Below, in pieces: positions 24,308 through 32,088 of a stretch of 64,000 nucleotides of DNA (the first letter of the stretch is position 1; every line of letters begins with the position of its first letter). This stretch comes from an uncultured Collinsella sp. GTDB lineage: Bacteria; Actinomycetota; Coriobacteriia; Coriobacteriales; Coriobacteriaceae. The stretch lies in assembly GCA_900540855.1 (NCBI GenBank), contig UQHK01000004.1, forward strand, positions 62,001 through 126,000, read 5' to 3'. The notes under the pieces were generated by a model. The model did no database searches. It was not told where the DNA came from and was given only the letters and a program-made list of their open reading frames with translations. The translations under genes and the position numbers were made by a program.

Positions 24308-25882
24308 TTGAGCATCACGCCCATCGATAGCATTCGCCGCGCCATCGCCCGCCGCAATGGCGTCGCCGACCCCACCGTATCGGACGGGGCGCACGGGCAG
24401 GGCGGACGCATCGAGAACGGCCTGTTCCCCGCATCGCACACCGCCGAGGAGCTCGCACGAATCCAAGAGCTAAGCCAGCGTAACGCCGGCGGTCCCGACA
24501 GCAGCCAGGCCACACGCCGTCGCCGCGAGCGCGATCGCCAGCCCGGCCCCATCCACCGCATGGTCAATGCCTGGTGGAACCGCCTGCTCGGAGCCGTCTA
24601 CGGCGGCGGCTTCTCCACGCAAGAAGCCGAGTACGAAGATCACGCCACCCGTCGCGACTACCTTTGGAATACCCTGGGCACCGCCGTATGGGGCATGGCG
24701 TTTCCGTTGCTCACCATCGTGTCCACACAGCTCGTGGGCGCCGAGGAGGCTGGCAAATTCTCCATCGCCTTTGTCACCGGCACGCTCATCATGATCGCGT
24801 GCAACTACGGCGTGCGCAATTTCCAGGTCTCGGACATCGACGAAAAGACGTCCTTTGCCTCTTACCAGCTCAACCGCTGGATCTGCGGAGCGCTCGCGCT
24901 GGCATGCGGCCTGGTATACAGCAGCGCCCGCGGCTACGATGCGCAGATGGCCACAATCGGCCTGGGCGTCTACCTGTATAAGGTGATCGACGGCATTGCC
25001 GACGTGTACGAGGGCCGCCTGCAGCAGGCCGACAAACTCTACCTGGCCGGCATGAGCCAAACGCTACGATCCGTCGGCGTCATCGCGGTCTTTAGCGTGG
25101 TACTGTTCCTCACGCGCAGCATGCCCATCGCCGCCATGGCCATGGGTGTTACCGCGATCGCCTCGCTCGTTCTGGTCACCGCGCCGCTCGCCCTGCTCGA
25201 AACCGAAAAATCGCGCCGCGTGAGCCTGCGCGAGGTCGGTCACCTGTTTATCCAGTGCGCCCCGCTTTTTGGCGCGCTGTTCCTGTTCAACCTTATCGAG
25301 AGCATGCCCAAGTTCGTGATGGAAGGCACGCTGGCCTACAAGTATCAGCTGTACTTTAATGCCCTGTTCTTTCCGGCGCAGGCTATTTTGTTGAGCATTG
25401 GATTTATCTATAAACCGCAGCTTCTGCGTTTGTCGAGCATTTGGGCTAATCCTCGCAAGCGTCGTCGCTTTGACCTGATTATTGTTGCCGTTATGGCACT
25501 GATCGTGGTCATCACCAGCGTGTGCGCCGCATTTATGGCAGGTCCCGGTATTCCCCTCATGAGCTTCATGTACGGCCTCAATTTTGAGCGCTACCGCACG
25601 CTGGCACTGCTGATGGTTGTCGCCGGCGGCGTCACCGCGGCCATCGACTTTCTCTACGCCATCATCACGGTGCTGCGCCATGCCGGCGACGTCACCAAAA
25701 TCTACCTGATCTGCTTCGCCGTAAGCGTAGTGCTGCCGGTGATCCTGATCAACCTGCTGGGTCTGATGGGCGCCGTGGTGAGCTACCTAGCCATCATGGC
25801 CCTACTCCTGGTGCTGCTGATTATCGAATACGCCCACATCCGCCAACGCATCGAGCGCGACCGGAACCCATACGGAGCCTAA
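24308..25882 (+). CDS. Polysaccharide/lipid flippase-like membrane protein (MATE/Wzx type)
   Basis: A 524-residue protein with a cytoplasmic N-terminal region of about 110 residues and then about 12 membrane segments, from YLWNTLGTAVWGMAFPLLTIV to YLAIMALLLVLLIIEYAHI. The pattern matches the MOP superfamily flippases that turn lipid-linked oligosaccharides across the membrane. The start is read as TTG at 24308 because AAAGGA lies seven bases ahead; no ATG in frame has a good site, and upstream in-frame ATGs fall inside repeat DNA. The WecA/TagO-type gene about 6.5 kb upstream could supply a lipid-linked sugar, but this is inference. Confidence 0.75.
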   Translation: MSITPIDSIRRAIARRNGVADPTVSDGAHGQGGRIENGLFPASHTAEELARIQELSQRNAGGPDSSQATRRRRERDRQPGPIHRMVNAWWNRLLGAVYGGGFSTQEAEYEDHATRRDYLWNTLGTAVWGMAFPLLTIVSTQLVGAEEAGKFSIAFVTGTLIMIACNYGVRNFQVSDIDEKTSFASYQLNRWICGALALACGLVYSSARGYDAQMATIGLGVYLYKVIDGIADVYEGRLQQADKLYLAGMSQTLRSVGVIAVFSVVLFLTRSMPIAAMAMGVTAIASLVLVTAPLALLETEKSRRVSLREVGHLFIQCAPLFGALFLFNLIESMPKFVMEGTLAYKYQLYFNALFFPAQAILLSIGFIYKPQLLRLSSIWANPRKRRRFDLIIVAVMALIVVITSVCAAFMAGPGIPLMSFMYGLNFERYRTLALLMVVAGGVTAAIDFLYAIITVLRHAGDVTKIYLICFAVSVVLPVILINLLGLMGAVVSYLAIMALLLVLLIIEYAHIRQRIERDRNPYGA

Positions 25883-25920
25883 TTAGCTGCCCCGGTACCG
25901 GAATTTGCGATGGAATCACC

Positions 25921-26180
25921 CCGGCTGGGGTCTCGTTGCGGACGATTTGCGACACGCAGAACTAAGTGAGTAGACTTTTGCCGAATCCCTGACCACACCG
26001 GCAAAACATAAGTCAATGACCTGCGGTTTTGTTGAGGCAAATTTGCCGGCTGCTCAGCATTTCCAAAAAAGTCTACTCACTTAGCCAGCGGGCAGCCAAA
26101 AAAGAACCGTCGCGACGTCGTTTGACTCCGTTGCGACGGTTTTTCGAGCATTTTCGCGCTGCCGAGGACGCAGACGCTCC
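25921..26180. repeat. R2 element, copy 1
   Basis: A 260-bp unit that recurs at 30121-30380 without length change. Inside it, CTAAGTGAGTAGACTTTT (25962-25979) and its exact inverted copy (26067-26084) form long arms. A second hairpin (AACCGTCGC...GCGACGGTT, then TTTT, about 26105-26145) resembles a terminator. The interior contains GACCTGCGGTTTT, the reverse of the AAAACCGCAGG core seen in the elements at 4.7 and 11.4 kb. Confidence 0.85.
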
Positions 26181-26225
26181 TCATTTCTAGCGCTTACCGA
26201 GCAAGAAGGCGCTACTCTCCGAAAG

Positions 26226-26261
26226 TAGTCAAAAAAGCCCCGTCCCAAATTAGCTACCCTT
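26226..26261. repeat. R3 repeat, copy 1 (AAAGCCCCGTCCCAAATTAG)
   Basis: AAAAAAGCCCCGTCCCAAAT plus TAGCTACCC. The reverse complement occurs at 29044-29080 and a variant at 30069-30105. The 29-kb copy forms an inverted repeat of GGTAGCTAA with TTAGCTACC. Confidence 0.7.
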
Positions 26262-26268
26262 TGCGCCG

Positions 26269-27108
26269 TTATTCCCCGGGGCGAATATTCGCGTAGAATT
26301 CCGCACCATCATCGAGCCGCAGGATGCCCACGCGGCCAAACTCCGATCCGGTGGCAGCGGCGCAGTCGATGTCGATGCGATCGGGCACGCCGGCGGTGTC
26401 CTCGCCGCCCAGGCGCACGATCTGCCCGCGACCCGACTCCTCATCGAGCCCCGCCAGGCCGCCCACCTCGCAATAACGCCCGAGCGACACCGTGGGCGTG
26501 TGGCCACTCACCACGACCGGGCCCTTGCCGTCGGCAGAAAGCAACCCCGTCGGCGCATCCCAATAGCCGTGACGAATCCACAGCAAGTCATCGGACGACT
26601 GCACCGCAAGCATCTGCTGCAGCAGTTCGCAATCGGCGCCAACCGCTCCGGCACCATCGGCACAATCGACGCCATGCTCAAGCAAAAACGTTCGCGCAGC
26701 CTCGGTCTGGATGCCGGCATGCACCAGCAAGTACGGACGCTTGTCAGTCTCGGCCACCGCGTAGAGCGGCAGCGTCGCCATCCAACGCACGAGCTCCTCG
26801 TACGCCTCAAATTCCATGTCGTTGAGCTGCTGACGGGTAGTCCAACCGCCGTTGATATCCCAGGTCTCGGCATCGAGCGGATCCTGGCCAATGATGGCAT
26901 CGAGCATGATCTGTTCGTGATTGCCCTTGAGCACGCGAGCGTTGGGTAGCGAGCGCACGAGCTTAATAACGCCAACCGGATCGGGCCCGCGATCGATCAT
27001 GTCACCCAGCACGTACAGCGTATCGTCGGACGCCAGCGAAATCTTGGACAGGGCCTCGTCAAGCGCACGCACGTGCCCGTGAGCATCGGATGTCACATAG
27101 ATCGCCAT
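26269..27108 (-). CDS. Calcineurin-like metallophosphoesterase (PrpA/ApaH type)
   Basis: A 279-residue phosphoesterase with the metal motifs in order: SDAHGHV near residue 8, LGDMIDRGPDPVGV near 35, KGNHEQIML near 62, and a late His (VVSGHTPTVSLGRY). This is the small Ser/Thr-phosphatase or diadenosine-tetraphosphatase-like group; protein phosphatase and Ap4A hydrolase activities cannot be told apart by sequence. It is divergent from the cvrA-like gene and lies inside the segment bracketed by the two R2 copies. Confidence 0.88.
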   Translation of the reverse strand: MAIYVTSDAHGHVRALDEALSKISLASDDTLYVLGDMIDRGPDPVGVIKLVRSLPNARVLKGNHEQIMLDAIIGQDPLDAETWDINGGWTTRQQLNDMEFEAYEELVRWMATLPLYAVAETDKRPYLLVHAGIQTEAARTFLLEHGVDCADGAGAVGADCELLQQMLAVQSSDDLLWIRHGYWDAPTGLLSADGKGPVVVSGHTPTVSLGRYCEVGGLAGLDEESGRGQIVRLGGEDTAGVPDRIDIDCAAATGSEFGRVGILRLDDGAEFYANIRPGE

Positions 27109-27433
27109 GGAACGCCTCTCTTTACATTGCGGCCGAAGCCCGGAGCCGCAACTAAAACTTCAAGTTGAACTTAAACGTTACCCATTGTACTCCGTTGCAA
27201 TAAAGCTGGAAAGGGTTGCATACCGTCAACGGTCGCCAGCGCACGCCTGCCTACCCGCGCCGCTCACGCGACGCCGTCTGGCCCAGCGCCCCGACCAGCG
27301 ACGCTCGCGTCGCAGCCTCGTGTCGAAAATGCGCACGCCTGCAATCCAGGCCCATAAACCCACCATCTTTGGGTACAAATAACCGCAGACAACTGACCGT
27401 GCCACGCCAACCACCCAGGAGCGGACACCATCC

Positions 27434-29035
27434 ATGAACCAGATCCTTCTTTTTATCGGCCTCGTCATCATTTTGTGCCTGACCATCAAACCCGTCGGCA
27501 AAAAGCTCCCCTTCCCCACCCTGCTTATCTTTATCGCGCTCGGCATGCTGTTGGGCGTCAACGGCCCGGCGCATATCGACTTTAGCGACTACGCACTCAC
27601 CGAAACCGTCTGCAGCACGGCGCTATTGTTCATCATGTTCTACGGCGGCTTTAACACCAACATAGACCGCGCCAAGCCCGTCGCCGCGCCGGCGGTGCTG
27701 CTGAGCACGCTCGGCGTCGTCATCACCGCAGGCATCACCGGCGTGTTCGCCCACTTTGTGCTGGGCTTCGACTGGATCGGCGGCCTGCTGCTGGGCTCGG
27801 TTGTGGCGTCCACCGATGCGGCGAGCGTCTTTAGCGTGCTGCGCGAGCACAACCTGTCGCTGCGCGGCGGCACCGACTCGCTGCTCGAGGTCGAATCGGG
27901 CTCAAACGACCCCGTCGCCTACATGCTCACCGCGGTGCTCGCGACCCTCGCGGCCGGCGGCAACATCGACATCCCCATGCTGCTGGCCAAGCAAATCATC
28001 CTGGGCGTGGGCCTGGGCCTTGTCATCGGCTGGGCATCGGGCCGCCTGATTGAGCGCGCACACGCAACGGCCGAGGGTGCGCAGACTATCTTTTTATTCG
28101 CCGTGGCGATCGTTGCCTACGCGCTGCCGAGCTATCTGGGCGGCAACGGCTTTTTGGCCGTATACCTGGCAGGCATTGTGCTGGGCGCGAGCGACATCAC
28201 CGGCAAGGTCGAGATGGTGCACTTCTTCGACACCCTCACCGAGATGGCCGAGATGGCCATCTTCTTCTTGCTGGGCCTGCTCGTGACGCCCGCCCGCCTG
28301 CCGCAAATGCTACTGCCGGGCCTGGCACTCATGGCGTTTATGCTCTTCGTGAGCCGCCCCATCGCCGTCGGTGTGCTGTTGGCGCCCTTTAAGACGAACC
28401 CTCGCCAGGTAGCGCTCGTAAGCTGGGCTGGCCTGCGCGGCGCGGCTTCGGTCGTCTTTAGCCTCTTTGCCGTGGTGGCCGGCGTTCCCGGTGGTCACGA
28501 CCTGTTTGACCTGGTGTTTGTGATTGCCGTGTCGAGCATTGTGGTGCAGGGCTCGCTGCTGCCGGCGGTGGCGAAAAAGCTCGACATGATCGACGCAGAA
28601 GGCGACGTGCGCCGCACGTTTAACGACTACCGCGACGAAGACGGCATGTCGTTCGTCAAGCTCAAGGTGGGCGCGGGTCATCCGTTTGCCGGACGCTCGC
28701 TCGCCGATATTGGCAGCGCTACGAACATGCTCGTCGTCCTGGTGCTGCGCGACGGCGCGCACCCGGTGTTACCCAATGGCGATACCGTAATCGAGGAAGG
28801 CGACCTGTTGGTGATGGCTGCCCCAACATTTGAAGAGCGTGCCGAGGTTACGCTGCGCGAGGTCACCGTAACGCCCCACGGTCGCCTGGCCGGCCAGCGC
28901 CTGCGCGACGTGCCGCAAGGCAAGCACCCCTTTATCGTCGTGATGCTCAAGCGCGACGGCCAAACGATCATCCCCGACGGCAACACCCTCATATACGCCG
29001 GCGACGAAGCCGTCATCGCCACCCTGGCATCGTAG
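27434..29035 (+). CDS. Potassium/proton antiporter, CvrA/NhaP2 type
   Basis: A CPA1-family exchanger of 533 residues. About 12 to 13 membrane segments cover residues 1-385, with GGLLLGSVVASTDAASVFSVL and ESGSNDPVAYML (the conserved acidic pair in the transport path). Two regulatory parts follow: a TrkA-C (RCK-C) domain at about residues 400-475 (MSFVKLKVGAGHPFAGRSLAD) and a second similar repeat (GRLAGQRLRDVPQGKHPFIVVM) to the end. This layout is that of K+/H+ antiporters that limit cytoplasmic potassium. The ribosome site before the ATG is weak (GAGCGGA). Confidence 0.88.
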   Translation: MNQILLFIGLVIILCLTIKPVGKKLPFPTLLIFIALGMLLGVNGPAHIDFSDYALTETVCSTALLFIMFYGGFNTNIDRAKPVAAPAVLLSTLGVVITAGITGVFAHFVLGFDWIGGLLLGSVVASTDAASVFSVLREHNLSLRGGTDSLLEVESGSNDPVAYMLTAVLATLAAGGNIDIPMLLAKQIILGVGLGLVIGWASGRLIERAHATAEGAQTIFLFAVAIVAYALPSYLGGNGFLAVYLAGIVLGASDITGKVEMVHFFDTLTEMAEMAIFFLLGLLVTPARLPQMLLPGLALMAFMLFVSRPIAVGVLLAPFKTNPRQVALVSWAGLRGAASVVFSLFAVVAGVPGGHDLFDLVFVIAVSSIVVQGSLLPAVAKKLDMIDAEGDVRRTFNDYRDEDGMSFVKLKVGAGHPFAGRSLADIGSATNMLVVLVLRDGAHPVLPNGDTVIEEGDLLVMAAPTFEERAEVTLREVTVTPHGRLAGQRLRDVPQGKHPFIVVMLKRDGQTIIPDGNTLIYAGDEAVIATLAS

Positions 29036-29043
29036 CGGCTATG

Positions 29044-29080
29044 GGGTAGCTAATTTGGGACGGGGGCTTTTTAGCTACCC
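29044..29080. repeat. R3 repeat, copy 2
   Basis: GGTAGCTAATTTGGGACGGG, GGCTTTTTAGCTACCC; the ends pair (GGTAGCTAA/TTAGCTACC), so it can serve as a terminator after the antiporter gene. Confidence 0.72.
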
Positions 29081-29114
29081 AACTTTTTGTCACATTTCCA
29101 TACCCGCAGGTAGA

Positions 29115-29143
29115 TTGACGAACATGTGTTTGGTTAGTATAAT
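29115..29143 (+). promoter_or_regulatory. Strong promoter ahead of the DUF3800 leader
   Basis: TTGACG (29115-29120), a 17-base spacer and a perfect TATAAT (29138-29143). Transcription should start near 29150, about 108 bases before the DUF3800 ATG, and first run through the hairpin leader. Confidence 0.75.
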
Positions 29144-29149
29144 TTCTAC

Positions 29150-29240
29150 TTGAATAAACTCCTCGTCTCGTGGTATAAAAGGGTTGCGTTCCTTTATGGA
29201 GGGCAGTCAAGGGCCGGGGGATCCCCCCGGCATTTTTGTT
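29150..29240 (+). ncRNA. Structured leader RNA ahead of DUF3800 gene, ending in a terminator
   Basis: The leader can fold into a first stem (CTCC...GGAG enclosing ATAAA-GG/CC-TTTAT) and a second, very strong stem GCCGGGGG-AT-CCCCCCGGC followed by ATTTTTG. A similar pair of structures with the same order and many identical bases lies just after the gene (29944-30025). Several DUF3800-associated RNA motifs have been described by comparative genomics (Weinberg and colleagues, 2017); this may be one of them or a relative. Confidence 0.65.
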
Positions 29241-29257
29241 TTTAGGGAGACTGCATC

Positions 29258-29935
29258 ATGAGGGAGCTTTCCGTCTTCGTCGACGAATCCGGCAACTACG
29301 GAGGACAAAGTGCTAAGTACTATCTCGTTACGCTTGTTTTCCATGACCAGTCAGCGTCAGTTGCTGAGATTATTTATCGCTACGAACACACACTTAGATC
29401 GCGTGGGCTTCCCGATATCCCCCTGCACATGAATCCCCTGATGCATGGCAATGAATCCTACAGGGGCATGGACACCCACTTGCGGAATCGCCTTTTGTCG
29501 AGTTTTGCAACATTTGCCAACAAATGCCCCGTCACATACATGACGTTCAGCTACCAAAGAAACAAATTCAAAAGCGATGCGGCTATGTTCGCAAGAATGC
29601 GTCGTGACTTGATCCTCTTTTTGTTCGACAGACTTCAGTGTTTCCAAAGCTATGACGCTGTCAAAATCTATTACGACGACGGGCAAAACGAGGTAACGGC
29701 CATCCTTCACGCTGCATTCGAATACGTTCTCGGAAGGCAGGCGGTCATTTATAAAGAATGTGACCCGAAGCACTTTAGGCTTCAGCAAATTGCTGACTAC
29801 ATCTGCGAAATCGAACTGGCGCAAATTAAATATGGACGCTCCGAGCAATCAAATACCGAGCAGATCTTCTTTGGAAACTATCGTGATTTCAAGAAAAATC
29901 ATCTTAGAAAGATTCGCGCTAAACGTCTCTTGTAG
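29258..29935 (+). CDS. DUF3800 protein (RNase H-fold, putative nuclease)
   Basis: The 225-residue product opens LSVFVDESGNYG, the DUF3800 signature with an acidic residue on the first strand of an RNase H-like fold. A second acidic patch KIYYDDGQNE lies near residue 143, and DYICEIELAQIKYG near residue 182; these acidic residues could bind metal. DUF3800 genes are common in defence and mobile regions, but no activity is firmly assigned. The gene is clearly AT-richer than its neighbours, which suggests transfer. AGGGAGA lies 10 bases before the ATG. It sits between two similar RNA structures and only 0.5 kb from the end of the BREX operon. Confidence 0.85.
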   Translation: MRELSVFVDESGNYGGQSAKYYLVTLVFHDQSASVAEIIYRYEHTLRSRGLPDIPLHMNPLMHGNESYRGMDTHLRNRLLSSFATFANKCPVTYMTFSYQRNKFKSDAAMFARMRRDLILFLFDRLQCFQSYDAVKIYYDDGQNEVTAILHAAFEYVLGRQAVIYKECDPKHFRLQQIADYICEIELAQIKYGRSEQSNTEQIFFGNYRDFKKNHLRKIRAKRLL

Positions 29936-29943
29936 ACCCGGCA

Positions 29944-30025
29944 CGTGGCTTCTGTTATAAAGATATCGGTACCCTCCAAGAGAGGGGCCTCCAAGAGCCG
30001 GGGTTTTACCCCCGGCATTTTTTAT
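29944..30025 (+). ncRNA. Structured RNA after DUF3800 gene, similar to its leader
   Basis: Shared with the leader, in order: CGTGG, TATAAA, a short hairpin with CCCTC/GAGGG, then C-TC-AAG and a terminator stem GCCGGGG-TTTTA-CCCCCGGC followed by ATTTTTT. It ends the DUF3800 transcript. Differences in the stems largely keep pairing. Confidence 0.62.
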
Positions 30026-30068
30026 GCGTAACGTCGCCGCAACTCCTACTTAGCCTCTAGGAAGATAC

Positions 30069-30105
30069 GGCTAGCTAAAAAGCCCTATCCCAAATTAACT
30101 ACATT
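30069..30105. repeat. R3 repeat, copy 3 (variant)
   Basis: GGCTAGCTAAAAAGCCCTAT, CCCAAATTAACTAC: the same parts as R3 copy 1 with several substitutions. Confidence 0.6.
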
Positions 30106-30120
30106 TGAGTATTGGTCGTC

Positions 30121-30380
30121 CCGACTGGGGTCTCGTTGCGAGCAATTTGCGTCGCGCAAAACTAAGTGAGTAGGCTTTTGCCGAATCGCCAACCACATCG
30201 CCAAAGCACAGGTCTGTGATCTGCGATTTTGTTGAAGAAAATTCGTCGGGTGCTCAGCATTTCCAAAAAAGTCTACTCACTTAACCAGCGGGCGGTCAAA
30301 ATGGATGCGTCGCGACGTCGTTGGGCTCCGTTGCGACGGTTTATCGTGCATTTTCGCGCGGCCGCGGGCACAGACGCCCC
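30121..30380. repeat. R2 element, copy 2
   Basis: Collinear with 25921-26180 without indels, starting exactly 4,200 bases further on. The arms are CTAAGTGAGTAGGCTTTT (30162-30179) and the inverted copy near 30267-30284, here with one mismatch. The GCGTCGCGACGTCG...GTTGCGACGGTTT hairpin is also present. Confidence 0.85.
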
Positions 30381-30388
30381 CGTCCCCC

Positions 30389-30419
30389 ATGTGACAAAGG
30401 GACAGTCCCTTTGTCACAT
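30389..30419 (-). terminator. Terminator of the BREX operon
   Basis: A perfect 14-bp stem (ATGTGACAAAGGGA with TCCCTTTGTCACAT, three-base loop) lies three bases after the last BREX-linked stop codon. The stem shares ACAAAGGGACAG with the R1 repeats. Confidence 0.8.
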
Positions 30420-30421
30420 TC

Positions 30422-30613
30422 TCAGTCATCGTCGACGGCAAAGTCGCGGAGGTCGAGGCCTTCGCGTTCGGCTCGGGCTAGGAGCTCTTGAGGTGACTCG
30501 TCCTCGATATCCACCACGTCGAGCATGGCGGCCGGAAAGCCCACGCCGGCTGCACTCCCCGCACGGTCGAGCAAACTCTCGCGCAGCTGGTCAACATCAA
30601 CATCGATCTTCAT
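30422..30613 (-). CDS. Small acidic protein, last gene of the BREX operon
   Basis: A 63-residue protein, MKIDVDVDQLRESLLDRAGS, with a hydrophobic middle (AAGVGFPAAMLDVVDI) and an acidic end (ESPQELLARAEREGLDLRDFAVDDD). AGGGAG precedes the ATG, and the gene begins 28 bases after the stop of the gene before it. From memory it resembles a widespread family of small proteins with the pattern I-D-v-x-x-L-R...G-f-P-x-A-m...E-L-l...A-x-x-x-G-x-D-L, whose function is unknown. It may be an accessory or simply a passenger of the operon. Confidence 0.75.
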   Translation of the reverse strand: MKIDVDVDQLRESLLDRAGSAAGVGFPAAMLDVVDIEDESPQELLARAEREGLDLRDFAVDDD

Positions 30614-30640
30614 GGTGAAACTCCCTACCGGATCTGGCCC

Positions 30641-31993
30641 CTACTCAGCAGCGCCGAGCACATTCACGGCTGCAACGAAAGCCGCAGCCTGCTTGTCATC
30701 CATCTGTGTGGCCAAACGCCCCACGGGCTCGTCGTAAGCAAACTGTACTTTATCGATAAAGCAATCCCAGGCACGCTCGTCCACACGCACGGCGGCCTCG
30801 CAGTACTGGCTGAGCTTTTTGAGTCCATACCAAAACGCATTCACATGGCGTGCGGGATCCTCGTCCAGCACACCATCGTAGCGCCGTCCGTTAAACTCGC
30901 GCATGCGCGCCACGGCAACCTCGAGTGAGTCGCCGCCGTCGGCCGAAGCCTCGTCCACAAGCTCGGGAATCGCAACTTCGCGCCGAACATTGTGCCTGGT
31001 AGCACCGTCGTACTCGCCCACCAACACGTCTTCGTCAAATCGATCATCGTAGTCGAAATAACTACTGCCGCGGCAAATCCCATGCGGCGAACCGGCACCA
31101 AAGGCACAGAACAACCCGCCGTCGGCAACAACGCGCCTATAGGTCTCAAACGACTTCTTAACCTGAGCGAGCAACTCGAAAAGCCCTCCGGCATCGCACC
31201 CCGTCTCACACGTAATGCAAACAGGCCCCGGCAACGACACCGGCTCCACCGTGCTCCCCGCAACGCGGGCGGCACGCTCGGCCCGATACGCTTGGGCCGC
31301 CAAGCGCGCTCGCTGCGCAGCACCGCGCACATTAGTAAGCTCACGCTCCAGCGCCACGTCGCCGGCAACATCGCCAGCAAACCCGCCAGCATCCCGCGGC
31401 CCGGTCGCACTCAGCTCGGACTCAAACGTCGCCGTAATCATGCCGGCAAGGTCCGTTGTATCGGCGGCACAACGCAGCTGCTCCAACTGCGTGCACAGCA
31501 GATCGGCATCCAGGGGCACGGCATCCACAACGTGCACGTTACTCAGACGCGCCGCGCCCTGCAGCACCAAAGCCCCCGCAGCATCGTACGCCGCACGAAC
31601 GCTGTCCGCCGTATTGGCACGCAGCTTTACCTCGATAAACGCAAGCGTCTGTTCCAGGCGGGCCAACAGCTCGGCCTTGTCCTCCATACGCAAAAAGGCA
31701 GCGTAGCGCCGCTCCATCTGCAACGGGCCCACAACGCCTACCTGTTTGCGAGCGCGCGCAAGAGAATCAAATTCAACACGGCGCACATACCCGTCAACGG
31801 CCCGCACGGCAGACTCACGCGCAGCACGCTCGGCAGCCTCGACGCCCCCGATCACGGCCAGTAGCTCGCGGGAGCGCGCCTTGCGCAATATCTCCCCGCG
31901 ATCGTACTGCTCAAGCGCCGTCTGACGCTTGGCTACTGACTCAAAGCCGAAGAGCTCATCGAGCAGCTCGCCAACAGAACGCTCTTCCGCCAT
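30641..31993 (-). CDS. Unknown protein in the BREX operon, downstream of brxL
   Basis: I do not recognise this 450-residue protein, and it is not one of the standard BREX type 1 components. It is rich in Ala, Arg and Glu, with long predicted helices over residues 1-240 (for example SLARARKQVGVVGPLQMERR). A short Cys pair, ITCETGC, lies near residue 262, and an acidic stretch YFDYDDRFDEDVLVGEYDG lies near residue 318. GGAGG lies nine bases before the ATG. It begins 95 bases after the brxL stop and is followed 28 bases later by the 63-residue gene, so all are probably on one transcript. A BREX accessory or effector role is inferred from position only. Confidence 0.75.
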   Translation of the reverse strand: MAEERSVGELLDELFGFESVAKRQTALEQYDRGEILRKARSRELLAVIGGVEAAERAARESAVRAVDGYVRRVEFDSLARARKQVGVVGPLQMERRYAAFLRMEDKAELLARLEQTLAFIEVKLRANTADSVRAAYDAAGALVLQGAARLSNVHVVDAVPLDADLLCTQLEQLRCAADTTDLAGMITATFESELSATGPRDAGGFAGDVAGDVALERELTNVRGAAQRARLAAQAYRAERAARVAGSTVEPVSLPGPVCITCETGCDAGGLFELLAQVKKSFETYRRVVADGGLFCAFGAGSPHGICRGSSYFDYDDRFDEDVLVGEYDGATRHNVRREVAIPELVDEASADGGDSLEVAVARMREFNGRRYDGVLDEDPARHVNAFWYGLKKLSQYCEAAVRVDERAWDCFIDKVQFAYDEPVGRLATQMDDKQAAAFVAAVNVLGAAE

Positions 31994-32088
31994 GGCAAGG
32001 CCTCCTCACGCGTGACGTGCCAACATGCCCGCGGGCCCACGCGCACAAGACAAACGCCTCGCGCACGCAAGCCCCCACGCTCGCATCC

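Larger units (their letters stand above)
25883..26268. other. Gene-free stretch after the flippase gene
   Basis: No gene is visible. It holds R2 copy 1 (25921-26180) and the first copy of the TAGCTAATTTGGGAC repeat (26226-26261). Confidence 0.75.
29936..30421. other. Gene-free stretch between DUF3800 gene and BREX operon
   Basis: No gene is visible. It holds the downstream RNA structure (29944-30025), R3 copy 3 (30069-30105), R2 copy 2 (30121-30380) and the BREX operon terminator (30389-30419). Confidence 0.75.

Noticed and set aside
30229..30618. A plus-strand open frame across R2 copy 2 and the BREX terminator.
   Set aside because: It covers repeat DNA and is antisense to the 63-residue gene, which has a proper ribosome site.
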